From: Pirellulales bacterium
GTDB taxonomy: Bacteria; Planctomycetota; Planctomycetia; Pirellulales; Thermoguttaceae
DNA length: 12,607 bases
Direction of reading: 5' to 3'
NCBI GenBank assembly: GCA_030607895.1
Contig: JAUWJC010000061.1
Location: forward strand, 1 to 12,607
Shown: in pieces, positions 1 to 7,272 of the stretch
Layout: every line of letters starts with the position of its first letter
Numbering within the stretch: position 1 is the first letter of the stretch
Made by a program: the position numbers and the translations under genes
The notes under the pieces: model-generated
What the model was told of the DNA's origin: nothing
Databases searched by the model: none
Seen by the model: only the letters and a program-made list of their open reading frames with translations

Positions 1-56
1 AAATTTTTTTCGCGGGGGGGGTGGCCGGCGGTCAAATGGCGGGGTTTGTGGGTAAA

Positions 57-78
57 CGCGGGGGGGGGCACCCCCGCG
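57..78. repeat. GC-rich hairpin upstream of plsC
   Basis: CGCGGGGG at 57-64 is the exact reverse complement of CCCCCGCG at 71-78, leaving a 6-nt GGGGCA spacer. A separate run of eight or more G lies at 14-21. The composition looks non-coding, which argues against translating this stretch as an N-terminal extension of the acyltransferase. It could be the terminator or spacer of a gene left of the window. No T-tract follows it. Confidence 0.5.
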
Positions 79-80
79 GG

Positions 81-108
81 CTAAACCTCAACCCTCAACT
101 CTTACCCA
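81..108 (+). repeat. Weak heptamer-phased leader before plsC
   Basis: The leader can be cut into 7-nt blocks: CTAAACC, TCAACCC, TCAACTC, TTACCCA. The middle two agree at 6 of 7 positions and the outer ones only at 3 or 4. The last block reaches the A of the plsC start codon. No Shine-Dalgarno sequence is visible. On its own this would be dismissed as low complexity; it is listed because clearer 7-nt arrays occur elsewhere in the window. Confidence 0.3.
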
Positions 109-788
109 TGGACTACCGTTCGTTTCCCTGCCGAGTGACATACCGTTTTGTTAAGCGATCGTTGCAGCTTGTCGGCGTAACAGGCTACGGACTTCGCCGC
201 AGCGGCCTGGAGAACGTTCCCGCCGAGGGCGGTGCTCTGGTCGTGTCGAATCACCAGAGCCACTTCGATCCGCCGCTACTTGGCATTACCTGCCCTCGGC
301 CGATGAGTTACCTGGCTCGGCAAACGCTCTTTGTTTTCCGGCCGCTGGGCTTTTTCATGGGTTTGCTCGGGGCGTTCCCAATAGACCGCGAAGGTAGCGG
401 TTTGGCGGGCATTAGGGAGACGCTACGACGGCTGAAGCGAGGCGAAATGGTGGTCATGTTCCCGGAAGGAACACGGACATCCGACGGTGAGATCGGGCCG
501 TTTCGGCCGGGATTCACCTCGTTGGCAACTCGTGGCCGGGTGGCAATCCTGCCGGCTGCCATCGAGGGCACCTTTAAGGTATGGCCCCGCCACCGGTTGT
601 TACCCCGCTTGGGAACCATCCACGTTCATTTCGGCCCACCCATGCCGCCGGAGGAGATCAACCGCTACGACGAACGAGAACTGGTTCAAGAGGGCGAGCG
701 GCGCGTGCGCCGGTGCCAGGCCGCGCTGAGGCAGCGTCCTGTGTTTGCCCACAACAATCCAAGAATCGGGGTCATTGCAAAGAGATGA
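108..788 (+). CDS. plsC: 1-acyl-sn-glycerol-3-phosphate acyltransferase (PlsC family)
   Basis: Predicted membrane-associated enzyme that transfers an acyl chain to the sn-2 position of lysophosphatidic acid, giving phosphatidic acid for phospholipid synthesis. The family motifs are in order: catalytic HX4D as NHQSHFD (H49, D54), GAFPIDRE at 88-95, FPEGTR at 118-123 for glycerol-phosphate binding, and ILPAAIEG at 147-154. The length of 226 residues is normal for a compact PlsC. ATG 108 is chosen because residues encoded upstream come from a G-run hairpin and low-complexity leader, although the frame stays open to the window edge through GTG 21 and ATG 36. There is no clear Shine-Dalgarno sequence. 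The gene converges on the lyase-like gene, and the two stop regions overlap (772-788). The acyl acceptor cannot be told from sequence; a related lyso-lipid acyltransferase is the alternative. Confidence 0.9.
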   Translation: MDYRSFPCRVTYRFVKRSLQLVGVTGYGLRRSGLENVPAEGGALVVSNHQSHFDPPLLGITCPRPMSYLARQTLFVFRPLGFFMGLLGAFPIDREGSGLAGIRETLRRLKRGEMVVMFPEGTRTSDGEIGPFRPGFTSLATRGRVAILPAAIEGTFKVWPRHRLLPRLGTIHVHFGPPMPPEEINRYDERELVQEGERRVRRCQAALRQRPVFAHNNPRIGVIAKR

Positions 789-3700
789 GTTCCAATCGTC
801 CGTCTTCTCTTCCGATGACGATGTGGCCACTATCGTGTAGCAGTTCCATGCGCGTGATGGGCGGTCCGGTGGCCGATGTGGCGACGATGCGGCCTTGCTT
901 GTCGAGTTCCCAGAGCCGGCCGTCCTCGCAGCCGACGACTATGCGAGTGGCTTCCTTCGACCCCAGGACCACAACGGCCCGCACGCCGCTGCCGAAGTTC
1001 TCATACCAAAGACGATGCTCCAACGCGGCGCCTGAGAAGCATGAGACAAAACCATTCTGCGTGCCGACCAACAGGGCCGGCTTGCCGTCGGCAGCCCGAT
1101 CCCTCAGCAAGAGGACCGACACGCTGCCGCCGACCTCCAGTTCAGCAATCAGCTTGGTCTTCGAGAACACGGCCACCTGGTTCACGGCGTTGTCGGTGCC
1201 GTAGATGATTTCGTTGGTTCCGTCGTCGTTGACGTCGCCTGCGACTACCGCGGTCAAGGACCGGCGTGCTTCCCAACGTCGATCTTCGGGCCGTCTCAAG
1301 ACCGTCTCTTTCCCCGTGGCTGAATACACGTGGCACGCACTGAAGACGCAGGGGGCGCCACAGCCTCCCACGATCTCTTTCACGCCGTCGCCGTCGACGT
1401 CCGCGATCATGAGTCGCGCAGGCGTGCCGTATTGCATCGGCCGGTGCCAAAGCTCCTTGCCGGCGTGGTCGAACAAGTGCACGTGCATGTTGGCGAAACC
1501 GACCGCGATCTCGCCCTTGCCGTCGCCGTCGAGAGCGCCGGCCACGACTTTCTTGGCCATCGGCGTCCGCAACGTCCACGAAGAAAAAGACGATCGCACG
1601 TTGGTTGTGTGTTTCCACCGGATCTTGCCCTGGTAGTCGAGCACGTAGACGTAACAGTCATCGGAGCCGGCGATCACGTTGCGTTGGCCGGTGCCGTCCA
1701 GGTCGTACGTTACGAGGCTATTGATCGGGCCCTTGGCACTGAACGACCAGAGCATCTCGAGGTTGGGGGAGAATGCCACAATACGGCCGGTTGCATCACC
1801 GGCGACCAGCGCGGCGCCGCTGGGGTCCTGGCCCTGACAGACTGCGATATCCAGGATGCTGCCGTCGAGCTTCGTGCGGGCAACAGGCGCGAAACGTTTG
1901 TCCGCCGTGCCAGGCGTTTCGCCCTTCTGCGGGCTTGCACCATCGACGCGGGCCTTTGCGCTGGCGGCCAGATACGCGGCGACCTCGGAGCCAAGCGAGT
2001 CTACAGCTCGGCCTAACTCAAAACGTGCCGTGCCGCCGGCCAGATCGAATGCGAAAACCTCCCGGCCTCCCTCCACACGCTTCTTTGTGTTGGAGGCGTC
2101 ACGGAAAACGTCTTCCGACAGCAGACCGGCTTTGGCAGAAAGCTCGATGTGCGCGCCGCCCTCCGGGACCTGCAACGCCAAGTTACATGCGGCCAGATCG
2201 ATTCGGACGTTCGTTGCCACCGAGGTTTTAAGCCGCCAGTCGGGCGACCAAAGCTCCGTCGCACCCACCATAATGCACAACCCTCGGGACAAGAAGAACG
2301 CATCCGCGCGGAACCCCATTTTCGTTCCGGGCAAGTCGATTGGCTCCTTGCCTCCGCTGAGCCCGAATACTCGCTCGGAGTCCAGGCAATAGACCCCCGG
2401 CGCCAACTCGATGAACTTCGGTTCGGGATTAGTCTCTTTCAGTTCCCTGGCAAACAAGTAGTTTGCGAAAACGTAGCGTTCTCCCGGGGAGAATTGCTTG
2501 TCGACCAACTCCTGGAACTGGTGTCGGAGGACGGGAACGTCGGCATTCTTGAACGCATAGGCTGCAGCGCCGCCTCCCACGTCGAGAGAGTAGTGCGCCG
2601 CCCGCGACGGCGTCGGCGCCGGGCCGCTGTGCACCTGGGCCGGCAGGATGACGAACTCGTCGATCCGCGTCTTTTCAGTTCCTTGCCGGAGCCGAACTCC
2701 CTTATCCGCCAAGCGCCCCCAGCCGTACCATCGGCACCCGAGCATGTAGTGCCCCGGCTTGACCGTCCGGATCTCGTCGAGGAAGACGAACCCATCGCCC
2801 GGCATCCAGAAGATGTTGCGATGCCAGTCTGCGCCGCCATAATTGGGCATGAGCGTTCGCACGAACCCGAAGTCATCGAATTCACACCGGCGTTTCAACA
2901 TCGCATACTGCGGCGGGGCCTTGCCTCGCCCGTCTCTGACGACCATCACACCGTTGAAGTCCCGCAAGTTGGTTGGGCCATATTCCGTGTGCAGGGGGTT
3001 GAGCCAGAGCCGGCCTCTTGCCGTAAGCTCCAGCACCGTGTTGGCGTCGTCGTACGAATGTCCGCCGCCCGATATGCCGTCGAGCACCAGGTATTCGTCC
3101 ATCGGTTCAAAGCTTCGGCGGAAGGTCATCTTGTCGAACGTGGCGTCGAAATCCTCGGCGCGGCCGGCACGTATTATGTTATCGAAGTACAGCCGAGCCA
3201 ACGGCGCGACACGTACGCCCAGAAGCCGCGTGGGAGCCGTAGGCTCGCTCCCGTCGTAGAAGGACCACCCCAGGCCGTCCGCGTGCCACGCCCACGACGT
3301 GCGCCACGAAGGCAGTCCTAAGAGCGGAAAGTAGTACGAGGGGTCTTTGTAATACGTGGCCGCCTTCGCCAGCAGCGCCGCGTGGACGCCCGAGCCAGCG
3401 CAGCCGTTTATCACGTTGTGCCCCAGGTTGTTGGTCAGCATCAACACGCGGTCCGCCGCCTCACGGATCGCGCCGCTCTCGAAGAACTCGAACTTGCCGG
3501 TCAGCAGAGCGTAGCCGGCCACGTTGTCCAGCGAGACGCGGAATTGGTGGCCCGTGGAATCCTCCTGCGATTTGTTGCAGTTGACCTGGGGCGCGAAGAA
3601 CTCGTCCGCCTTTCGCAGCCATTCGTCCGCCTCGGGAAGCTGATAATATTTCTTGATGTAGCGCGCGCCGAGGTAGTTGTCAAACCACGCGCGCGTGTTG

Positions 3701-4605
3701 TGGTTGTTGCGGGGAAGAGACGAGTACGGGAACCCACAGCCCTCTTTGGACCTAAGCAGCGCCAAGAACGCGTTTGTCACCTCGAGTCTGTCGGCGTCGC
3801 TGAACGCGGGATGCTCTTCCATCAGATCGAAGCTGATGTAAATGCTGTGGGTCTTGGCATGATGGATCCAATACCCCTTCCCTCGCCGCACAAGCGTGAT
3901 CAACTCGTCTCGATACACCTTTGCCAGGTCGTCGCGGCCGGTGAGATACGCGTAGAACCCACAGATGCCCACCGCGTCCTTCCCGTACCATGCGCCTGTG
4001 TCGAAGTTGTACTCGGGATTGAGGTAGGCTTTTCCGGACGAGAGGTTCTGCTTCATCGACGGCGAAGGCTGGACGACGCACAGGCGGCCCAACTCGATGG
4101 GCGGCGAGCCGGGGGGGATCATCGCCTCGAACGCCTCCACACAGCGTTGAAGTCCGGCATCGTCCGACGCGCCCAGTGAAATGACGTTCGCGCCAGTGCC
4201 CCAAGGATCGTGAACCGACCGGATCACGTATCCGCCGTCGCCCGGGTAGTATCGGTCGACCAGCAGCAGATACTGTCGATGGAGCGACCAGACCATCGCG
4301 CTGTTCGTCATGTTGCCCAAGACGATGGAGTTGGTCTTGGGTGCCGGGTCGCGAGCTGCGGCGGACGCGTCCACGATGGGCAGCACAGCACCCGACGCGT
4401 TCTTGATCGCACGTTGGAGCCGTTTGGCCAGGGACGCGCCAAGCGGGGTCTCCGTGGGCACGATACGTGCGACCGGCTTGCCGCCTTTGGTCAATTGGAT
4501 CGAGATACACAGGCGTTTGAGCGTGGTTATTTCTTCCGCTCCGTCGGCAAACGGCGAAACAAGCAGAAATATCCATAACAGAGCGCACGTGGGTAGTGAC
4601 CTCAT
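772..4605 (-). CDS. Exported toroid/heparinase-II-like lyase with C-terminal FG-GAP/PQQ-like propeller
   Basis: A 1277-residue protein. Residues 1-23 look like a signal peptide (basic start, hydrophobic LLWIFLLV, then FADGA), so it is probably exported. Residues about 45-175 resemble the N-terminal accessory domain of GH67/GH20-type enzymes (a run resembling RLQRAIKNASGAVLPIVD, then SIVLGN). Residues about 190-480 look like an alpha/alpha toroid, with NNHNTRAWFDNYLGARY at 300-316 resembling the Asn/His region of polysaccharide lyases. GGHSYDDANTVLELTARGRL at 513-532 resembles the heparinase II/III beta-sheet domain, which continues to about 865. A Pro/Gly/Ala linker at 880-905 leads to a repeat domain (about 905-1277) with calcium-loop-like motifs: DLDGTGQRNVIAG, DGDGKGEIAVG, DVDGDGVKEIVGG, DVNDDGTNEIIYG. 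Function is inferred as uronate-polysaccharide degradation or binding. The substrate is unknown and catalysis is unproven. The start at 4605 is set by a GGAGT site and the signal peptide. GTG/ATG options upstream fall in or next to a -10 box. Confidence 0.75.
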   Translation of the reverse strand: MRSLPTCALLWIFLLVSPFADGAEEITTLKRLCISIQLTKGGKPVARIVPTETPLGASLAKRLQRAIKNASGAVLPIVDASAAARDPAPKTNSIVLGNMTNSAMVWSLHRQYLLLVDRYYPGDGGYVIRSVHDPWGTGANVISLGASDDAGLQRCVEAFEAMIPPGSPPIELGRLCVVQPSPSMKQNLSSGKAYLNPEYNFDTGAWYGKDAVGICGFYAYLTGRDDLAKVYRDELITLVRRGKGYWIHHAKTHSIYISFDLMEEHPAFSDADRLEVTNAFLALLRSKEGCGFPYSSLPRNNHNTRAWFDNYLGARYIKKYYQLPEADEWLRKADEFFAPQVNCNKSQEDSTGHQFRVSLDNVAGYALLTGKFEFFESGAIREAADRVLMLTNNLGHNVINGCAGSGVHAALLAKAATYYKDPSYYFPLLGLPSWRTSWAWHADGLGWSFYDGSEPTAPTRLLGVRVAPLARLYFDNIIRAGRAEDFDATFDKMTFRRSFEPMDEYLVLDGISGGGHSYDDANTVLELTARGRLWLNPLHTEYGPTNLRDFNGVMVVRDGRGKAPPQYAMLKRRCEFDDFGFVRTLMPNYGGADWHRNIFWMPGDGFVFLDEIRTVKPGHYMLGCRWYGWGRLADKGVRLRQGTEKTRIDEFVILPAQVHSGPAPTPSRAAHYSLDVGGGAAAYAFKNADVPVLRHQFQELVDKQFSPGERYVFANYLFARELKETNPEPKFIELAPGVYCLDSERVFGLSGGKEPIDLPGTKMGFRADAFFLSRGLCIMVGATELWSPDWRLKTSVATNVRIDLAACNLALQVPEGGAHIELSAKAGLLSEDVFRDASNTKKRVEGGREVFAFDLAGGTARFELGRAVDSLGSEVAAYLAASAKARVDGASPQKGETPGTADKRFAPVARTKLDGSILDIAVCQGQDPSGAALVAGDATGRIVAFSPNLEMLWSFSAKGPINSLVTYDLDGTGQRNVIAGSDDCYVYVLDYQGKIRWKHTTNVRSSFSSWTLRTPMAKKVVAGALDGDGKGEIAVGFANMHVHLFDHAGKELWHRPMQYGTPARLMIADVDGDGVKEIVGGCGAPCVFSACHVYSATGKETVLRRPEDRRWEARRSLTAVVAGDVNDDGTNEIIYGTDNAVNQVAVFSKTKLIAELEVGGSVSVLLLRDRAADGKPALLVGTQNGFVSCFSGAALEHRLWYENFGSGVRAVVVLGSKEATRIVVGCEDGRLWELDKQGRIVATSATGPPITRMELLHDSGHIVIGREDGRLELISLQ

Positions 4606-4611
4606 TTTCGC

Positions 4612-4616
4612 ACTCC
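4612..4616 (-). promoter_or_regulatory. Shine-Dalgarno fixing the lyase start
   Basis: On the minus strand GGAGT lies 6 nt before the ATG at 4605. That ATG opens directly into the signal peptide, whereas the in-frame ATGs at 4638 and 4653 would add a polar extension in front of it and lack a comparable site. Confidence 0.6.
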
Positions 4617-4651
4617 GCAGCTTCGGCACATTCGGCATACTCGTCAAAATC

Positions 4652-4679
4652 ATTATATCGGGGTCTGCAAAATCGTGAA
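4652..4679 (-). promoter_or_regulatory. Sigma-70-type promoter for the lyase-like gene
   Basis: The minus strand has a perfect TATAAT (4657 to 4652) and TTCACG (4679 to 4674, 4 of 6 to consensus) with a 16-bp spacer. A transcript would start near 4645 and give a leader of about 40 nt to the ATG at 4605. The -10 box overlaps the most upstream in-frame ATG (4653), which argues against that start. Confidence 0.55.
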
Positions 4680-4777
4680 ACCAGCGGACAGCGGTAGAAT
4701 CGGGGAGGTTCTGAATACAACCTGACCCAGATTTCTGGGGCCCCGCACCCCTTCATCAGTTAGAAGCATCGTCGCAA

Positions 4778-4806
4778 TTGCAGAGTAGGTGAGGGTTTGC
4801 TATATT
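4778..4806 (+). promoter_or_regulatory. Putative rpsA promoter
   Basis: TTGCAG (4778-4783), a 17-bp spacer and TATATT (4801-4806). The -10 matches 5 of 6 and the -35 matches 3 of 6, with ideal spacing. The start would be near 4813, leaving a leader of about 160 nt before rpsA. Together with the minus-strand promoter at 4652-4679 it makes this a divergent promoter region. Apart from these promoters and the two hairpins below, I see nothing else in the 4606-4973 gap. Confidence 0.45.
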
Positions 4807-4832
4807 AACGTGATTCGTCAGAGCTTGAGGTA

Positions 4833-4919
4833 GCCCCTCGTGTTGGGGGGCCAGGCGAAGACAGCAGTGTTGTGTGTTTTGGGGACGGCAGTAGGGTCGC
4901 ACCGGCCGCCTGAGGCGGC
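4833..4919 (+). promoter_or_regulatory. Structured rpsA leader with two hairpins
   Basis: Two local hairpins lie in the predicted rpsA 5' leader. The first pairs GCCCCTC (4833-4839) with GGGGGGC (4845-4851), including one G-U pair. The second pairs GCCGCC (4905-4910) with GGCGGC (4914-4919) around TGA. No T-tract follows either. In E. coli rpsA translation is autoregulated through a structured leader with weak Shine-Dalgarno character; a similar role here is only an inference. Confidence 0.35.
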
Positions 4920-4973
4920 AGCGGGGAGTGGGTCCCTATTGTCCCAACCAAGCGGGGTTTTTCTGAACAGATT

Positions 4974-7058
4974 ATGGTCAATCGAAACCTGATTCGAGGT
5001 CTGGATCTTAGCGACGCGGAATGGGAACAGGAGCTTTCCGAGGCATTGGAAGGCAACCCGCCCGAGGATATCGATTGGGGCGGCCAGGAAGTGGCACTCA
5101 ACAAGATCGTTGAAGGCCGCGTCCTCCGCATCGACGGGGACTACGTCCTGGTCGACGTGGGTTACAAGAGCGAAGGGCTCATCCCGCGCAACGAATGGGA
5201 TGAGACCGAGCCTTTGCCCGAACCCGGGCAGATTATCAAAGTGCTGATCGAAGACATCGAGGACGTCCACGGCCGGGTAGACGATTCTCGCGGCATGATC
5301 AGCCTCAGCAAGCGGAAGGCCGAGAAGATCGAGGCCTGGATGCAGGTAATGGAGACCGTCAACGAAGGAGACGTGGTCACCGGCAAGGTAACGCGGAAGA
5401 TCAAGGGCGGTTTGCTGGTCGACATCGGCGTGAACGTCTTTCTCCCGGCCAGCCAGGTCGATATCCGCCGGCCTGCCGACATCGGCAATTACATCAACCA
5501 CACCATCCAGTGCATTGTGCTGAAGATCGACGAAGCGCGTCGCAACATCGTGGTTAGCCGCCGGGCCCTGATCGAGGCGGAGCGGTCCGAGAAGAAGGAG
5601 CAGTTGCTCGAGGAGTTGGAAGTGGGACAACGCCGCAAGGGCGTGGTCAAGAACATCGCCGAGTTCGGAGCGTTTGTCGACCTGGGTGGGATCGACGGCT
5701 TGCTGCACATTACCGACATGAACTGGGGCCGTATCAACCATCCTACCGAAATGGTCGCCATCGACGAGGAGATCGAGGTCCAGATACTCCACATCGATCG
5801 CGAGAAGGAAAAAATCGCCCTGGGCTTGAAGCAGAAGATGGCCAGCCCCTGGGAAGACGTCGAAGAGAAGTACCCGGTCGGTGCGCGGATTCGCGGCACC
5901 GTGGTCAACGTGATGAGCTACGGAGCGTTCGTCAAGCTGGAGGAGGGAATCGAAGGATTGGTGCATATCAGCGAGATGTCGTGGACCAAGCGAATCAGTC
6001 ATCCCGGCGACATGGTGCAAATCGACGAGGAGATCGAGGTGGTGGTGTTGGGTATCAACAAGGAAAAGCAGGAGATCTCGCTGGGGATGAAACAGACCCA
6101 AGAGAACCCCTGGGACAAAGTCGCCCAGTGCTACCCGCCCGATAGCATAGTTTCCGGAACCGTTCGCAACCTGACCAACTACGGGGCGTTTATCGAGATC
6201 GAGGAAGGAATCGACGGCCTGCTGCACGTGAGCGATATGTCGTGGACCCGCAAGATCAGCCATCCCAGCGAGGTCGTGGAGAAAGGGCAGAAGATCGAAT
6301 GCAGAGTGCTCTCGGTCGCTCAGGACCGCCGCCGGATTGCACTGGGGTTGAAGCAATTGGCCGAAGACCCCTGGGACAAAGACATTCCCGGCAAGTACGA
6401 ACCGGGTCAGATCGTGACTGGCACGGTGACAAAAATTACCAACTTCGGGGTGTTCATCGGGCTGGAAAACGGCCTGGAAGGGCTGCTGCACATCTCCGAG
6501 TTGGCCGACCATAAGGTCGAGAATCCCGAGGAGGTCGTCAGCGTCGGCGAACAGATCGAGGTGAAGGTCCTCCGCGTCGATTCGGAAGAACGGAAGATCG
6601 GCCTCTCGCGCAAGCGGGTTGAATGGGCCGAGGAGGCCGAAGCCGCCAAGGCGGAAACCACCAACGGTGCGGCGGCGGAAGCCGACGGCGGTGAACTCAA
6701 GGGCGGCGTCGGAGACAGCAGCGGTCCGTTGATCAAACCGATGGAGACGGAGCCCGAAGAAACTCCCGAAGAATCTCCTGAGTCAGAATCGGGTGAGGCG
6801 GTATCCGAAGAAGCGCCTGAGCCAGAGTCGGGTGAGGCGGTATCCGAAGAAGCGCCTGAGCCAGAGTCGGGTGAGGCAACCGACGCCGCACCCGTGGAAA
6901 CCACTGAACCCGACGCCGAGCAGTCCGAACCCGTCGCGGAGGAGAAATCCGAGGGGGAATCGGAGGATAAATCGGCAGAATCCGAATCCGCGGCCGACGA
7001 CGAATCCGCTCAAGCGGAACAGTCCACCCAGCCGGAAGGCGAAAATCCCAAATCCTAA
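4974..7058 (+). CDS. rpsA: 30S ribosomal protein S1
   Basis: Binds mRNA on the small subunit and helps start translation, especially on mRNAs with weak Shine-Dalgarno sites. Six S1/OB-fold domains are visible at about 44-116, 132-198, 216-286, 301-373, 388-461 and 476-548. Domains 3-5 carry the typical YGAFV/I...GLLHI/V.D/EM.W pattern and domain 6 the related FGVFI...GLLHISEL. The usual length for a six-domain S1 is about 550-580 residues. This protein has 694 because of a Glu/Ser/Pro/Ala-rich acidic tail (549-694) containing a 13-residue tandem repeat (about 605-640). The ATG at 4974 has no clear Shine-Dalgarno, common for rpsA, and the N-terminus MVNRNLIRGLDLSD fits the family as I remember it. 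The last residues NPKS and the TAA are encoded inside a heptanucleotide array. An intrinsic terminator follows, so the gene appears to be monocistronic. Confidence 0.96.
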   Translation: MVNRNLIRGLDLSDAEWEQELSEALEGNPPEDIDWGGQEVALNKIVEGRVLRIDGDYVLVDVGYKSEGLIPRNEWDETEPLPEPGQIIKVLIEDIEDVHGRVDDSRGMISLSKRKAEKIEAWMQVMETVNEGDVVTGKVTRKIKGGLLVDIGVNVFLPASQVDIRRPADIGNYINHTIQCIVLKIDEARRNIVVSRRALIEAERSEKKEQLLEELEVGQRRKGVVKNIAEFGAFVDLGGIDGLLHITDMNWGRINHPTEMVAIDEEIEVQILHIDREKEKIALGLKQKMASPWEDVEEKYPVGARIRGTVVNVMSYGAFVKLEEGIEGLVHISEMSWTKRISHPGDMVQIDEEIEVVVLGINKEKQEISLGMKQTQENPWDKVAQCYPPDSIVSGTVRNLTNYGAFIEIEEGIDGLLHVSDMSWTRKISHPSEVVEKGQKIECRVLSVAQDRRRIALGLKQLAEDPWDKDIPGKYEPGQIVTGTVTKITNFGVFIGLENGLEGLLHISELADHKVENPEEVVSVGEQIEVKVLRVDSEERKIGLSRKRVEWAEEAEAAKAETTNGAAAEADGGELKGGVGDSSGPLIKPMETEPEETPEESPESESGEAVSEEAPEPESGEAVSEEAPEPESGEATDAAPVETTEPDAEQSEPVAEEKSEGESEDKSAESESAADDESAQAEQSTQPEGENPKS
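6780..6877 (+). repeat. 39-bp in-frame tandem repeat in the rpsA tail
   Basis: Two full copies (6780-6818 and 6819-6857) and a 20-nt partial copy (6858-6877). Copies 1 and 2 differ at two positions (T/C and A/G), and copy 3 equals copy 2 over its length. Each copy encodes 13 residues of the type ESGEAVSEEAPEP. The near-identity at DNA level indicates recent slippage or unequal recombination in a disordered tail. Confidence 0.9.
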
Positions 7059-7098
7059 ATCGGAAATCCTAAATCAGAAATCAGAAATCAGAAATCCT
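7043..7098. repeat. Heptanucleotide array AAATCNN x8 spanning the rpsA stop
   Basis: AAATC occurs at 7043, 7050, 7057, 7064, 7071, 7078, 7085 and 7092, exactly every 7 nt. The two variable positions read CC, CT, GG, CT, AG, AG, AG, CT. The first two units encode the C-terminal NPKS of S1, and the TAA stop (7056-7058) bridges units 2 and 3. The array ends 6 nt before the terminator stem. It resembles the short tandem heptamer repeats known from some cyanobacterial genomes in style only. Confidence 0.9.
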
Positions 7099-7104
7099 AC
7101 CCCC

Positions 7105-7141
7105 CGACCCCGCCGGTTAATACCGGCGGGGTCGTTCTTTT
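7105..7141 (+). terminator. Intrinsic terminator of rpsA
   Basis: CGACCCCGCCGG (7105-7116) pairs perfectly with CCGGCGGGGTCG (7123-7134) around a TTAATA loop, followed by TTCTTTT (7135-7141). A 12-bp GC-rich stem plus T-tract 46 nt after the rpsA stop is a textbook factor-independent terminator and separates rpsA from the sigma factor gene. Confidence 0.92.
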
Positions 7142-7244
7142 CGATACTGCCCGAAACTCGCGTACATTCCGTCCACCTCGTCGACGGCGCGCTTCGTTGC
7201 AGAAACCCCGGCCTTGCCGTCGATAGTTGTGTCTGGTCAGTCCG

Positions 7245-7250
7245 TATACT
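7245..7250 (+). promoter_or_regulatory. Possible -10 box of the sigma factor gene
   Basis: TATACT (5 of 6 to TATAAT) lies 22 nt before the ATG at 7273. No convincing -35 is found at 16-18 bp, so this is a weak call. If real, the leader would be only about 16 nt, consistent with the lack of a Shine-Dalgarno site. Confidence 0.3.
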
Positions 7251-7272
7251 CCCACTACCGGTCCGCATACAT

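Noticed and set aside
21..107. N-terminal extension of the acyltransferase from GTG 21 or ATG 36
   Set aside because: The extension would be encoded by G-runs, a hairpin and low-complexity leader, and lies outside the usual PlsC length. The window edge prevents full exclusion.
2149..3321. A 390-codon plus-strand frame inside the lyase-like gene
   Set aside because: Arg/Pro/Val-rich antisense translation of a high-GC gene with no domain resemblance; the opposite strand encodes a coherent protein there.
4606..4653. Longer start (ATG 4653 or 4638) for the lyase-like protein
   Set aside because: ATG 4653 overlaps the -10 box, and either start would put polar residues before the signal peptide. 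The GGAGT site favours 4605.
4818..6512. A 564-codon open frame on the minus strand opposite rpsA
   Set aside because: It mirrors the S1 repeats codon by codon, is rich in Leu/Asp/His/Val as expected from reversed Glu/Asp/Lys-rich codons, and has no recognisable motif. It is a shadow of rpsA.
7043..7098. CRISPR-like array
   Set aside because: The unit is 7 nt with no spacers of 25-40 nt and no cas genes, so it is a simple tandem array.
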